A stretch of DNA of 29,544 bases from Methanobacteriota archaeon. Lineage in GTDB: Archaea; Thermoplasmatota; Thermoplasmata; RBG-16-68-12. How positions within the stretch are numbered: the stretch's first letter is position 1; each line of letters opens with the position of its first letter. Shown here one piece after another: positions 23,492-29,544 of the stretch. The translations under genes were made by a program, and so were the position numbers. Location of the stretch: assembly GCA_005878515.1 (NCBI GenBank), contig VBLZ01000098.1, positions 1-29,544 of the forward strand. Reading direction: 5' to 3'. The notes beneath the pieces were generated by a model, which saw nothing but the letters and a program-made list of their open reading frames with translations, ran no database searches and was not told the origin of the DNA.

Positions 23492-24079
23492 TCAAGACAC
23501 GAGGCTCGAGGGCCGCCGGGTCCCACGAACGCCGCTCAGCCCAAGGACGGTCGCAGGGACCGTCACCGCCGTGATGACGAGGATGAACTCGAGGCCCCCG
23601 AGGATCGGCGCGCCCCGTTGGGCGAACGACGCGCTGACGGCGAGGTAGTAGGGAACGACCGCCTCGTTCGCAAGGAGTCCCGCCCACACGCCCCACGCCT
23701 GGGCCCGACGTACGGCGAACCAGGCGACTCCGAGTTGGAGGATGGCGAAGGCCATCATGAACGCGCACATCGTGTACATGAATATGACGAGGTACGCGCC
23801 CATGGCGGGGTCGGCGGCGTTCACGGCGGTCAGCGATCGGCCGAGAAAGGCGGCGTCTGCATCGTTGCTGAGGACTAAACCCCCACTAGCATCCGGGCCG
23901 AGGAAATGGAGGAGGATAGGCGTCGAGACCGCGGAGGCGAAGTTTATCGCCCCGCCAACCAAGAAGAGGGCGGTAGCAACTCCGATGCGGCTTCGCCAAC
24001 GAACGGCGGGCTTCCTCTCGGCTCGTCTCCTCTCGTTCTCCTGCGAAGCGCTCTCGGACGAATCGTTCGAAGATGACAT
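23492..24079 (-). CDS. Four-helix membrane protein, unknown function
   Basis: 195 residues: a hydrophilic serine/glutamate/arginine-rich N-terminus (SSSNDSSESASQENERRRAE), then four predicted membrane helices (GVATALFLVGGAINFASAVS, GAYLVIFMYTMCAFMMAFAI, WGVWAGLLANEAVVPYYLAV, GLEFILVITAVTVPATVLGL). I do not recognise the family. It may be one of the small DoxX/DUF-like four-helix proteins. The ATG at 24079 sits 27 nt from box A GGTTTATTC (24102-24110), so it is leaderless; the frame open to 24370 is excluded by that promoter. Confidence 0.75.
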   Translation of the reverse strand: MSSSNDSSESASQENERRRAERKPAVRWRSRIGVATALFLVGGAINFASAVSTPILLHFLGPDASGGLVLSNDADAAFLGRSLTAVNAADPAMGAYLVIFMYTMCAFMMAFAILQLGVAWFAVRRAQAWGVWAGLLANEAVVPYYLAVSASFAQRGAPILGGLEFILVITAVTVPATVLGLSGVRGTRRPSSLVS

Positions 24080-24406
24080 GGCGGGCGCCAGGGAGATGTC
24101 CGAATAAACCCCTATCGGCAGTGGGAACGGGGGTGTAGGGTGTGGAATGTAGAAGAAACGGGAACGTCTCCGATCGCCGAACCCGCGGGACTGAACCCTG
24201 TGGGTTGCCGAGCCCCGGGCTTGACTGACTTTGAGGCTACCGTCCGGACTATCGAATGGGCCTTTCCGAGCGTCTACAAATGAGTCAGGGCACGCGGTGT
24301 TCCAAAACGGAACCGAGCGTGACTGTCTGCCTATCTGACCATTGGTTAGGGCCTCGTCTATGTTGGCCACCGTAGCGAACCTGCGTGGGAATGCTCCCGA
24401 CGGGAA
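24080..24406. other. Non-coding region with promoter and repeat copy 4
   Basis: It contains the box A of the four-helix protein (24102-24110) and, at its right end, repeat copy 4 (24392-24405). I see no gene or RNA in the remaining 280 nt or so. Confidence 0.45.
24392..24405 (-). repeat. tRNA-Glu 3'-end-like direct repeat, copy 4
   Basis: TGCTCCCGACGGGA is identical over 14 bases to the 3' end of the tRNA-Glu gene (25820-25833), the longest match of the four partial copies. It lies 1.43 kb from the tRNA in the same orientation. Confidence 0.7.
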
Positions 24407-24592
24407 GTGGCCTCACGTGGGGTTACTTCCAGCTCTTCCTATCAAGATGAACCTAACGCTCCTGCTCCCGTGGGCGGCTGGATCGACTCGGATTCTGGGA
24501 TTGCCCTGGATGTAAACGTTACAAATATGTTGCGTTCGCAGATTGTGGTGGTGTTGGGACGTAGCCTGTCTGCAAGAGTGGTGATCCCGTGA
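24407..24592 (+). CDS. Possible small protein overlapping the next gene start
   Basis: A 61-residue frame that starts with GTG directly beside repeat copy 4. Its TGA stop overlaps the GTG start of the next gene by four bases (GTGA). No domain is recognisable and composition is unremarkable. The overlap is the only support, so it could be chance. Confidence 0.25.
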   Translation: MASRGVTSSSSYQDEPNAPAPVGGWIDSDSGIALDVNVTNMLRSQIVVVLGRSLSARVVIP

Positions 24593-24918
24593 CAGACGTC
24601 CCTTGGTGGGTGCTGGCCGGACCCTATGCGGGGTTGGCCGGGTCCATCCTCGGGCTGGCTTTGTGGTTCTTCCGTTTGAGACACTCGCTAGCTGAAAAGG
24701 GTTGGAAGCACACCTCCAGAGTGTGGGTACTTTTCCCGATTTTTATTCTGACTGACTCAGTGCGTCGCTTGCTGATAGAACTTCAAGTCATCCAAATCGT
24801 AGATCGGACCGAAACTGCGCTGCAATACACCTTTGCCGCACTGGGTTGGATTATCCTGGCGATCATGGTTGCAGGAATGATGCTCGATGCATGGAGAAGG
24901 ACGCGCCAATCAACTTGA
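24589..24918 (+). CDS. Small membrane protein with about three helices, unknown function
   Basis: 109 residues from a GTG. It has predicted helices WVLAGPYAGLAGSILGLALWFF, VWVLFPIFILTDSVRRLLI and YTFAALGWIILAIMVAGMML, with positively charged loops (RLRH, WRRTR) suggesting a cytoplasmic C-terminus. I do not recognise the family. GC is about 50% by hand count of 24781-24840, lower than most of the window, which fits acquisition from elsewhere. It is the only plus-strand gene between copy 1 and the tRNA. Confidence 0.6.
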   Translation: MTDVPWWVLAGPYAGLAGSILGLALWFFRLRHSLAEKGWKHTSRVWVLFPIFILTDSVRRLLIELQVIQIVDRTETALQYTFAALGWIILAIMVAGMMLDAWRRTRQST

Positions 24919-25062
24919 TGTCGCTGCCCTCGATGGCCTCGGAGCGTGAGTGAGTTCTTCCATAACGACTTCCGGAGTTCCGCGGGGCTAGGGGTTCCGC
25001 CTCATGTTAGATGAACCTACACGTAGTCCGGCTTCGCTCATCAAACGCGTCGATTCTCTCTG

Positions 25063-25569
25063 CTATTCTGAATACACTGCAATCATCCAATTCCTGACGT
25101 CAAACCCGCTCTTGGTGAGGAGCACTCTTGACGCGGCGTTATCAACGTTCAGCGTTGCCAGCATAGGCTGGATGTCGTGCTGTCTTGCGTAGGATTTGAC
25201 GGCAGATAGAAGTGAGAGACCAACGCCCTGGTGCCTGTGTTCCCTGCCAACGGCTATGTATTCCAGCCAAAGTGTTCGTGGCGCCGAACCCACCCAGTCT
25301 AGTGGCTGAACTAGGATGAAGCCGACAACTCGTCTGCCAATCAGAGCGACAAAACTGCAGCCCTGCTTTGCATAGAACTCAAGCTCCTTCAACGGAAGGG
25401 CGCGGCTTATTGTGGCCCGTTCTCGGTCGAACTCCCGCTGCCTGCCCGAAGTCTGCAACTCGTCGAGATATTCCTTCACAACTCCCCGGTAGATGCCGTC
25501 CACCGACCTGTAGTGGATCGTCTTGAGGGGCTTGATCTGGAGCTTCTGTTTCAACTTGGTCTGGGGCAT
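25063..25569 (-). CDS. GNAT-family N-acetyltransferase
   Basis: 168 residues with the GNAT fold. The acetyl-CoA pyrophosphate loop is REHRHQGVG (Q/R-X-X-G-X-G), preceded by the LEYIAVG beta4 strand and followed by SLLSAVKSYARQ. LATLNVDNAASRVLLTKSGF is the usual N-terminal-acetyltransferase-like ending (VxxxNxxAxxLYxKxGF). It acetylates an unknown amine. Box A (minus strand ATTAATAAA, 25590-25598) is 25 nt from the ATG at 25569, so I choose that leaderless start rather than the in-frame ATG at 25578. It lies between repeat copy 4 and the tRNA. GC is lower than the flanks. Confidence 0.85.
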   Translation of the reverse strand: MPQTKLKQKLQIKPLKTIHYRSVDGIYRGVVKEYLDELQTSGRQREFDRERATISRALPLKELEFYAKQGCSFVALIGRRVVGFILVQPLDWVGSAPRTLWLEYIAVGREHRHQGVGLSLLSAVKSYARQHDIQPMLATLNVDNAASRVLLTKSGFDVRNWMIAVYSE

Positions 25570-25589
25570 GAATACCATTTCCTGGCAGG

Positions 25590-25598
25590 TTTATTAAT
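25590..25598 (-). promoter_or_regulatory. Box A of the GNAT gene
   Basis: ATTAATAAA on the minus strand, centred 25 nt before the ATG at 25569. It decides the start codon. Confidence 0.6.
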
Positions 25599-25819
25599 GC
25601 TTGCGAACGCGCGGTCCGCCTTCGCTCGTTCTGCCTTTCGGTCTGCCTGTATCCACCGTCAGCGTCGCCTTGGACCAGTGGTTCCTAGTCGAAGCGTTCC
25701 AACCGTGAGGCTGTCCGCTCTTACGCCCTGCTTTCGTCTATGGGGGCTTGGCGGGTTCTCTAGCCCGGACTACTTTCGGGTTTCCACCTGGATGCGGGGA
25801 TGCAGTTGGTGCACTCCAT

Positions 25820-25892
25820 TGCTCCCGACGGGATTTGAACCCGTGTCAGAAGCTCGAGAGGCTTCTATCCTTGGCCACTAGACTACGGGAGC
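25820..25892 (-). tRNA. tRNA-Glu (anticodon CUC)
   Basis: A 73-nt cloverleaf on the minus strand. Acceptor arms GCTCCCG (5') and CGGGAGC (3') pair fully, with discriminator A at 25820. The anticodon stem GAAGC/GCTTC encloses the loop CTCTCGA, giving anticodon CUC for the glutamate codon GAG. The T arm is ACGGG-TTCAAAT-CCCGT. No intron is present. CCA is not encoded and must be added. A box A (CCTTTATG, 25920-25927) lies about 31 nt upstream. Its 3' end is the source or target of the four partial copies further left. Confidence 0.96.
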
Positions 25893-25919
25893 GCGGGGAC
25901 GCGCTAACGGTGGAACCCG

Positions 25920-25927
25920 CATAAAGG
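25920..25927. promoter_or_regulatory. Box A for tRNA-Glu, possibly shared with the divergent gene
   Basis: CATAAAGG, or CCTTTATG on the minus strand. It is correctly placed for the tRNA (31 nt) and also about 33 nt before the ATG at 25956 on the other strand. Confidence 0.55.
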
Positions 25928-25955
25928 TTCCGCGGCTCCGCCTTCGAGCAGCTCG

Positions 25956-26444
25956 ATGGGAATGCTCGCGGTAGGCTCAAGTCGGACGCCTCCATCGTGG
26001 GGCCAGGTGTCGAGCGTGACGTCTGCGGATCGCGCTCCCATCCTTTGGCTCGGATCTGCAGTCGCATGCTCGGGCCTTGGGATGGCCGTGCACACGGTGC
26101 GGGAATTTGGCATCCCGGGGGTGTTCGCCTGGGAGACGGGTCTGGCTCCTGTCATCTTCGTCCAGGTCGCGATCTTCGTCCTCTGGTGGCACGCGCGATC
26201 CGCGCGGCCGACCCTCGGCCTTGTGCTCGCTGCGACGGGACTCTTCCTACTCGTCGGCGGTGCGATCCTTTCCATCCTTCCGCTTCCGTTCCTGCCGTTC
26301 GCGCCGGCCCAGACCGTCAATCACTATCTCTCCCACGTCATCCTCGGCATCACGCAGATTCCGATCGTCGTCATCCCGTTGAAGCTTCGCAGACTGGAGG
26401 GGCTTGTCGATCGCTCGAAAGGACGAGAACCGACACAAGGGTGA
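25956..26444 (+). CDS. Multi-pass membrane protein, unknown function
   Basis: 162 residues. After a hydrophilic start there are about four helices: RAPILWLGSAVACSGLGMAV, LAPVIFVQVAIFVLWWHA, LGLVLAATGLFLLVGGAILSI and YLSHVILGITQIPIVVIPLKL. The tail is basic (RRLEGLVDRSKG). I do not recognise the family. ATGs at 25956 and 25962 are both possible. It is divergent from tRNA-Glu and may share its box A. It lies outside the repeat-bounded island. Confidence 0.65.
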   Translation: MGMLAVGSSRTPPSWGQVSSVTSADRAPILWLGSAVACSGLGMAVHTVREFGIPGVFAWETGLAPVIFVQVAIFVLWWHARSARPTLGLVLAATGLFLLVGGAILSILPLPFLPFAPAQTVNHYLSHVILGITQIPIVVIPLKLRRLEGLVDRSKGREPTQG

Positions 26445-26574
26445 TGGACCGTCACCGTCCTTGATGGTGCGCCACACGATTCAGGTCGGCGCCTGAGGCC
26501 CGGTAATACGCACGCCGCCGCGGGCTGCAGAAGCTTTTTCCCGGAGCCGCTCCCTTTCCGAGACCGAGGGAATC

Positions 26575-27390
26575 TTGAAGGCGGCGCTCGCCCAGCTCGA
26601 TGCGACGGTCGGCGACAAGGCGAAGAACCTGAAGAAGCTCGAGAGGGCCGTCACCGGCGCAAAGGCAGACCTCTTCCTGGCGGGGGAGTTGTTCCTCACG
26701 GGATACATGGCGCGCGACGCGTTCGCGCAGCTCGCCGAGCCGCTCGACGGGCCGTCGGTCCAAGCCGTGCAGGCGATCGCCGCGGAACATGGAACCCACG
26801 TTCTTTTCGGGATGCCGGAACGAGAAGCCGGCACCCAGCGTCTGTTCAACGCCGCCGTCCTCGTCGCGCCGGACGGCAAAGTCGCCGCGTATCGGAAGGT
26901 ATACCCCGCGAACTTCGGACCCTTCGAAGAAGGGCTCTACTTCGCGCGCGGGGAGGACCTCACCATCGTCGACACGAAGATTGGGCGCATCGCCCTGCTA
27001 ATCTGTTACGACTCCTTTTTCCCCGAACTCGCGAAGGCGTATGCGATCGAAGGCGCGCAGTTGCTCGCGATCATCAGCGCTTCGCCCGCAACATCGAAGC
27101 CGTTCTTCGACAAGATCCTCCCGGCCCGCGCGATCGAGAACGCGATGCCGCTCGTGTACGCGAACCTGGTCGGGACCGAACTGAACATCGTTTTCCAGGG
27201 CGGCACGCAGGCCATCGGACCTCGCGGCGAGAACCTGGGCCGGGCCGAGGACTTCGTCGAGTCAACGATTACCGCCGACTTGGACTTGCGAGATGTCCCG
27301 ATCGCTCGGGCGTTCCGGCCGACCCTCCGCGACACGAGGAAGGAGTTCTGGGAACCGGTTGCGCCGACGATCCCGGTGCGCCGGGCTTGA
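26575..27390 (+). CDS. Nitrilase-superfamily carbon-nitrogen hydrolase
   Basis: A 271-residue CN-hydrolase with the complete catalytic set: Glu38 in LAGELFLTGY, Lys108 in AYRKVYPANFGPFEEG, and Cys144 in LLICYDSFFPE. The sequence resembles the amidase/beta-ureidopropionase branches more than true nitrilases, so it most likely hydrolyses an amide or carbamyl compound. It is cytoplasmic with no signal. A TTG at 26575 begins KAALAQLDATVGD, the correct family N-terminus. GAGGGA lies just upstream, and an AGCTTTTTC box A-like element is near 26531. It is convergent with the following membrane gene. Confidence 0.9.
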   Translation: MKAALAQLDATVGDKAKNLKKLERAVTGAKADLFLAGELFLTGYMARDAFAQLAEPLDGPSVQAVQAIAAEHGTHVLFGMPEREAGTQRLFNAAVLVAPDGKVAAYRKVYPANFGPFEEGLYFARGEDLTIVDTKIGRIALLICYDSFFPELAKAYAIEGAQLLAIISASPATSKPFFDKILPARAIENAMPLVYANLVGTELNIVFQGGTQAIGPRGENLGRAEDFVESTITADLDLRDVPIARAFRPTLRDTRKEFWEPVAPTIPVRRA

Positions 27391-27409
27391 GCCGCGACGG
27401 TCGCGGCGG

Positions 27410-28264
27410 TCAGGAACGACTTCGCGGTGGATTCTCGGGGTTCGCGGCGGCCCATTCCGTGAGGACGTTCGGCAGTGCCGTCCTTGTTTCGATCCCTTGC
27501 CGCGCACACCAGGCCGCCAAACTTGGAAGGACCTGCGGCTCGACGACGAGGCGGTAGACGCAGACCGCGCCGAACACGGCCGGAAACAGACGGACCGCCC
27601 AAATGCCAAGGAGTAATAACGCCGATTCGTAGGAAAACACGGACGTGTGCAGGAGCGTCACGAACCCGGCAAGGATCGCGACGGCGCCGACAGGCCCGAG
27701 CGTCCTCTCGAACCATTCTGCAGGTCGCACGACTTCTCCGCGGGCGGGATTGATGAGCCGCAGTTCAAGGGCATCGAGGAGCCATGCACCCGGGAGGAGT
27801 GAGGTCACGAGCCCCGCGAGGAGGAGAATCGGGAACGCGACGAAGCCTGCGACAAGGGCAGCGGTCAGTTGACGCGCGTCGGTCGCCTGGAGGAACACGG
27901 TCTCCGCCATCACGAGGACATCGATCGCGAACGGGCCGATCGACATTAGGAGGGTGTCCCGCGCGCGGATTGGCTCCGCGCCGGGCAAACGCACGTAGAC
28001 GGCCCCTCTGCCGAAGATCTTTCGATGGACTTCGTAGGCGCCTCGGGCCAGCGCCCTCGAGAACGCCGGGACGAGCCACAGGGCGATCGGAACCAGCGCA
28101 ATGGCGAGGAAATACGCGGGCGTCTCCCGGATCCCTACGCGGCGGACGAAGAACGGCAGAACCCCGTAGTGGAGGAATAGGGCGACCGCGAGGACGACGA
28201 CGAATCCGAGAATGTGCCTGCGTGCGGCGCGGTCCACGGCCGGCCACCAAAGCCGGGACCCCAT
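27410..28264 (-). CDS. Polytopic membrane protein, unknown function
   Basis: 284 residues with about six helices, for example ILGFVVVLAVALFLHYGVL, YFLAIALVPIALWLVPAF, FVAFPILLLAGLVTSLLPGA, LGPVGAVAILAGFVTLL and ALLLLGIWAVRLFPAVFGAV. A soluble basic stretch around EVHRKIFGRGAVYVRLPG lies between helices two and three. The C-terminal tail is hydrophilic. I do not recognise the family. It starts 21 nt after the SGNH hydrolase stop with AAGGA upstream, so it is probably the second gene of that operon. Confidence 0.75.
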   Translation of the reverse strand: MGSRLWWPAVDRAARRHILGFVVVLAVALFLHYGVLPFFVRRVGIRETPAYFLAIALVPIALWLVPAFSRALARGAYEVHRKIFGRGAVYVRLPGAEPIRARDTLLMSIGPFAIDVLVMAETVFLQATDARQLTAALVAGFVAFPILLLAGLVTSLLPGAWLLDALELRLINPARGEVVRPAEWFERTLGPVGAVAILAGFVTLLHTSVFSYESALLLLGIWAVRLFPAVFGAVCVYRLVVEPQVLPSLAAWCARQGIETRTALPNVLTEWAAANPENPPRSRS

Positions 28265-28285
28265 TTGGTCCTTGCGGGAAAGTCG

Positions 28286-28906
28286 CTACGTGCGTTCGGA
28301 ACGCCGAAGGTGGTCTTCGATCGTTCGGGCGAGCACCTCTCCCATCGCACGATAGCCGGCGACATCCGGATGCAGGCCATCCGGGCTGCCCCGCAGGCGG
28401 TTCGAATCGGCGGGATCCGCGACGGCGGCATGGGTGTCGCAGAACAGGATTCCAAGGACCTTCGTCAGGTTCTCGATCCACGCGTTGAGGGTGAGGATGT
28501 CCCCGGACGCGCTCACGGTCGCGGAATTGTACGGAAGGACCGTGGCCGCAACCGGCACGACCCCGGCATCCAGGATGTCGGCGTACATGGCGGCCAGATG
28601 ACGTTCGACCGTCTCGGGCCGTTGGCCGGCAAAGATGTCGTTCACTCCCGCGAGGACGATCACATAGGCGGGACGCGCCCCGAGCGCATCCCGAAGCAAC
28701 CGGGCTCGAACCTCCTCCGCGGTCTCGCCATTCACCCCGCGATTCAACACGATCCAATCGGGGTGGGACCGCATCATCCAAAACGCGTACTGGCTCTCCG
28801 GATTCCCTTCCCCGTTGGGAGGAGCCTCGAGCGGCGAGCGGAATCCGGGAGTTCCCGCGGTCGTCGAGTCGCCGAGGCCGACGATCGTGACTCGGGAAAG
28901 CGGCAT
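28286..28906 (-). CDS. SGNH/GDSL-type esterase or lipase
   Basis: 206 residues of the SGNH hydrolase fold. Block I is VGLGDSTTAG with Ser14. Block II is NRGVNGET with Gly57. Block III is LAGVNDI with Asn89. Block V is SPDGLHPD with Asp176 and His179. All catalytic and oxyanion residues are present, so it should be an active acyl hydrolase (esterase, lipase or deacetylase). There is no signal peptide, so it is cytoplasmic. The ATG at 28906 lies about 26 nt from TGTTAAG inside the palindrome at 28929-28940, so it is leaderless. It leads an operon with the membrane protein downstream. Confidence 0.9.
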   Translation of the reverse strand: MPLSRVTIVGLGDSTTAGTPGFRSPLEAPPNGEGNPESQYAFWMMRSHPDWIVLNRGVNGETAEEVRARLLRDALGARPAYVIVLAGVNDIFAGQRPETVERHLAAMYADILDAGVVPVAATVLPYNSATVSASGDILTLNAWIENLTKVLGILFCDTHAAVADPADSNRLRGSPDGLHPDVAGYRAMGEVLARTIEDHLRRSERT

Positions 28907-28928
28907 CGGGAGGGAATCGGGAGCCGGC

Positions 28929-28940
28929 TTAACATGTTAA
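28929..28940. promoter_or_regulatory. Perfect 12-bp palindrome covering box A of the SGNH gene
   Basis: TTAACATGTTAA is self-complementary. Its minus-strand TGTTAAG half sits at the box A position for the ATG at 28906. A dimeric repressor bound here would block TBP. It could also serve the divergent gene, whose own box A-like GCTATTTAG is at 28994-29002. Confidence 0.45.
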
Positions 28941-29066
28941 CCAACACGGCCTTGGGTTCGATAGGAGACCGGGTCGACGGGGTTCCCGCAAGAGCTATTT
29001 AGCCTCCGTCCGACTTAGCGGAACCGTCGGAGTTCGAGCCTTCGACTCGGATCGACACGAGGAGGG

Positions 29067-29544
29067 TTGCTCGCGGCGCGAGGCACGCTGAATCCGGACC
29101 GAATCCGGCGGAGATGCGTTCTCCTCCTCGCGGTTGGTGCACTCGTCCTCCTCGCCGCCCAGGCCTCGGTCTGGCATGCTTCGGCTCAAGAAAAGGTCTA
29201 CCATCTCGCGGCCAACGCGATCTCCCTGGACGTTGCCACGAATGGAGCCCTGCGGATCGAGGAACGCCTCACCTTCAGTTTCGACCTCGGGACGTTCTCG
29301 TTCGCGTATCGCGACATCCCGTGGCGGGGGTTCGACGACCTGGTGGACATCTCGGTCCTCGACGGGGCGCAGGTGCCGCTGAACTACACCGTCTCGTTCG
29401 CGCCGCAGGCGACGGGGGATTGGCACATTCGATGGACCTTCCCTCTCGTGACCGCACCCGCAATCCGGACCTTCATCGTCCGGTACACGGTCACGAATGC
29501 GCTCCTCCAGCCCGCGAGTGCTCTGAACCGACTCGACTGGCAGG
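29067..29544 (+). CDS. DUF2207-type membrane protein, N-terminal part (runs off the right edge)
   Basis: The frame is open from a TTG at 29067 to the edge, about 159 residues. A signal peptide or first helix (RCVLLLAVGALVLLAAQASVWHASA) is followed by an extracellular domain. This domain has VYHLAANAISLDVATNGALR, IEERLTFSFDLGTFSFAYRD and IPWRGFDDLVDISVLDG, the start of DUF2207 predicted membrane proteins. Its function is unknown. No in-frame ATG precedes the open frame. The TTG follows GAGGAGGG with short spacing, so the exact start is uncertain. The ORFs on the other strand here are shadows. Confidence 0.72.
   Translation, partial: MLAARGTLNPDRIRRRCVLLLAVGALVLLAAQASVWHASAQEKVYHLAANAISLDVATNGALRIEERLTFSFDLGTFSFAYRDIPWRGFDDLVDISVLDGAQVPLNYTVSFAPQATGDWHIRWTFPLVTAPAIRTFIVRYTVTNALLQPASALNRLDWQ

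Noticed and set aside
14787..25820. Insertion sequence or transposon boundaries
   Set aside because: No transposase, no terminal inverted repeats and no short target duplications were seen; the repeats are direct and match a tRNA end.

Overview
The window looks like a high-GC archaeal chromosome, most likely a mesophilic or soil-type Thermoplasmatota relative. The grounds are sequence features, not a database match. Most genes have a TTTA/TTAA-type box A about 26 nt upstream of the start codon, and several then appear leaderless (1187, 7807, 10476, 15266, 24079, 25569, 28906). The tRNA gene carries no encoded CCA. The largest gene encodes a secreted surface protein with GLPTGTSWSV-type repeats like those of Thermoplasmata cell-surface proteins. 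Several enzymes (PCD-VOC fusion, Mn-cupin, DHFR-like, SnoaL-like) resemble families common in soil bacteria, so lateral exchange is likely.

Layout. 1-982 is the N-terminal part of a secreted GxGYxYP-type putative glycoside hydrolase running off the left edge. 1187-4660 holds a radical SAM protein and a pirin/AlsS-like ThDP enzyme pair. 4773-12502 is a run of small metabolic genes: a secreted protein, a DHFR-like reductase, a SnoaL-like protein, a quinone-oxidoreductase-like MDR, a YcaQ/AlkX-like glycosylase facing a stand-alone LigD phosphoesterase, a pterin dehydratase-VOC fusion, a zinc ADH, a GtHNL-like cupin and a membrane protein. 12542-14602 is a cell-surface parallel beta-helix protein.

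The most unusual part is 14787-25892. A tRNA-Glu(CUC) gene lies on the minus strand at 25820-25892. Its last 11-14 bases (GCTCCCGACGG, at most TGCTCCCGACGGGA) recur four more times to its left, always in the same orientation (14787, 15395, 20585, 24393). The five copies divide the region into four modules of about 0.6, 5.2, 3.8 and 1.4 kb. Their cargo is a VOC protein, a 1622-residue surface protein, a nitrile hydratase-like pair with secreted and membrane proteins, and a small membrane protein with a GNAT acetyltransferase. Same-orientation partial copies on the 3' side of a tRNA are what stacked integrations at that tRNA would leave. No integrase is visible, and a shared upstream regulatory element remains an alternative.

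25956-29544 returns to ordinary content: a membrane protein, a nitrilase-superfamily hydrolase, an SGNH hydrolase with a downstream membrane protein, and the start of a DUF2207-type membrane protein running off the right edge. No rRNA, CRISPR array, transposase or integrase was found.
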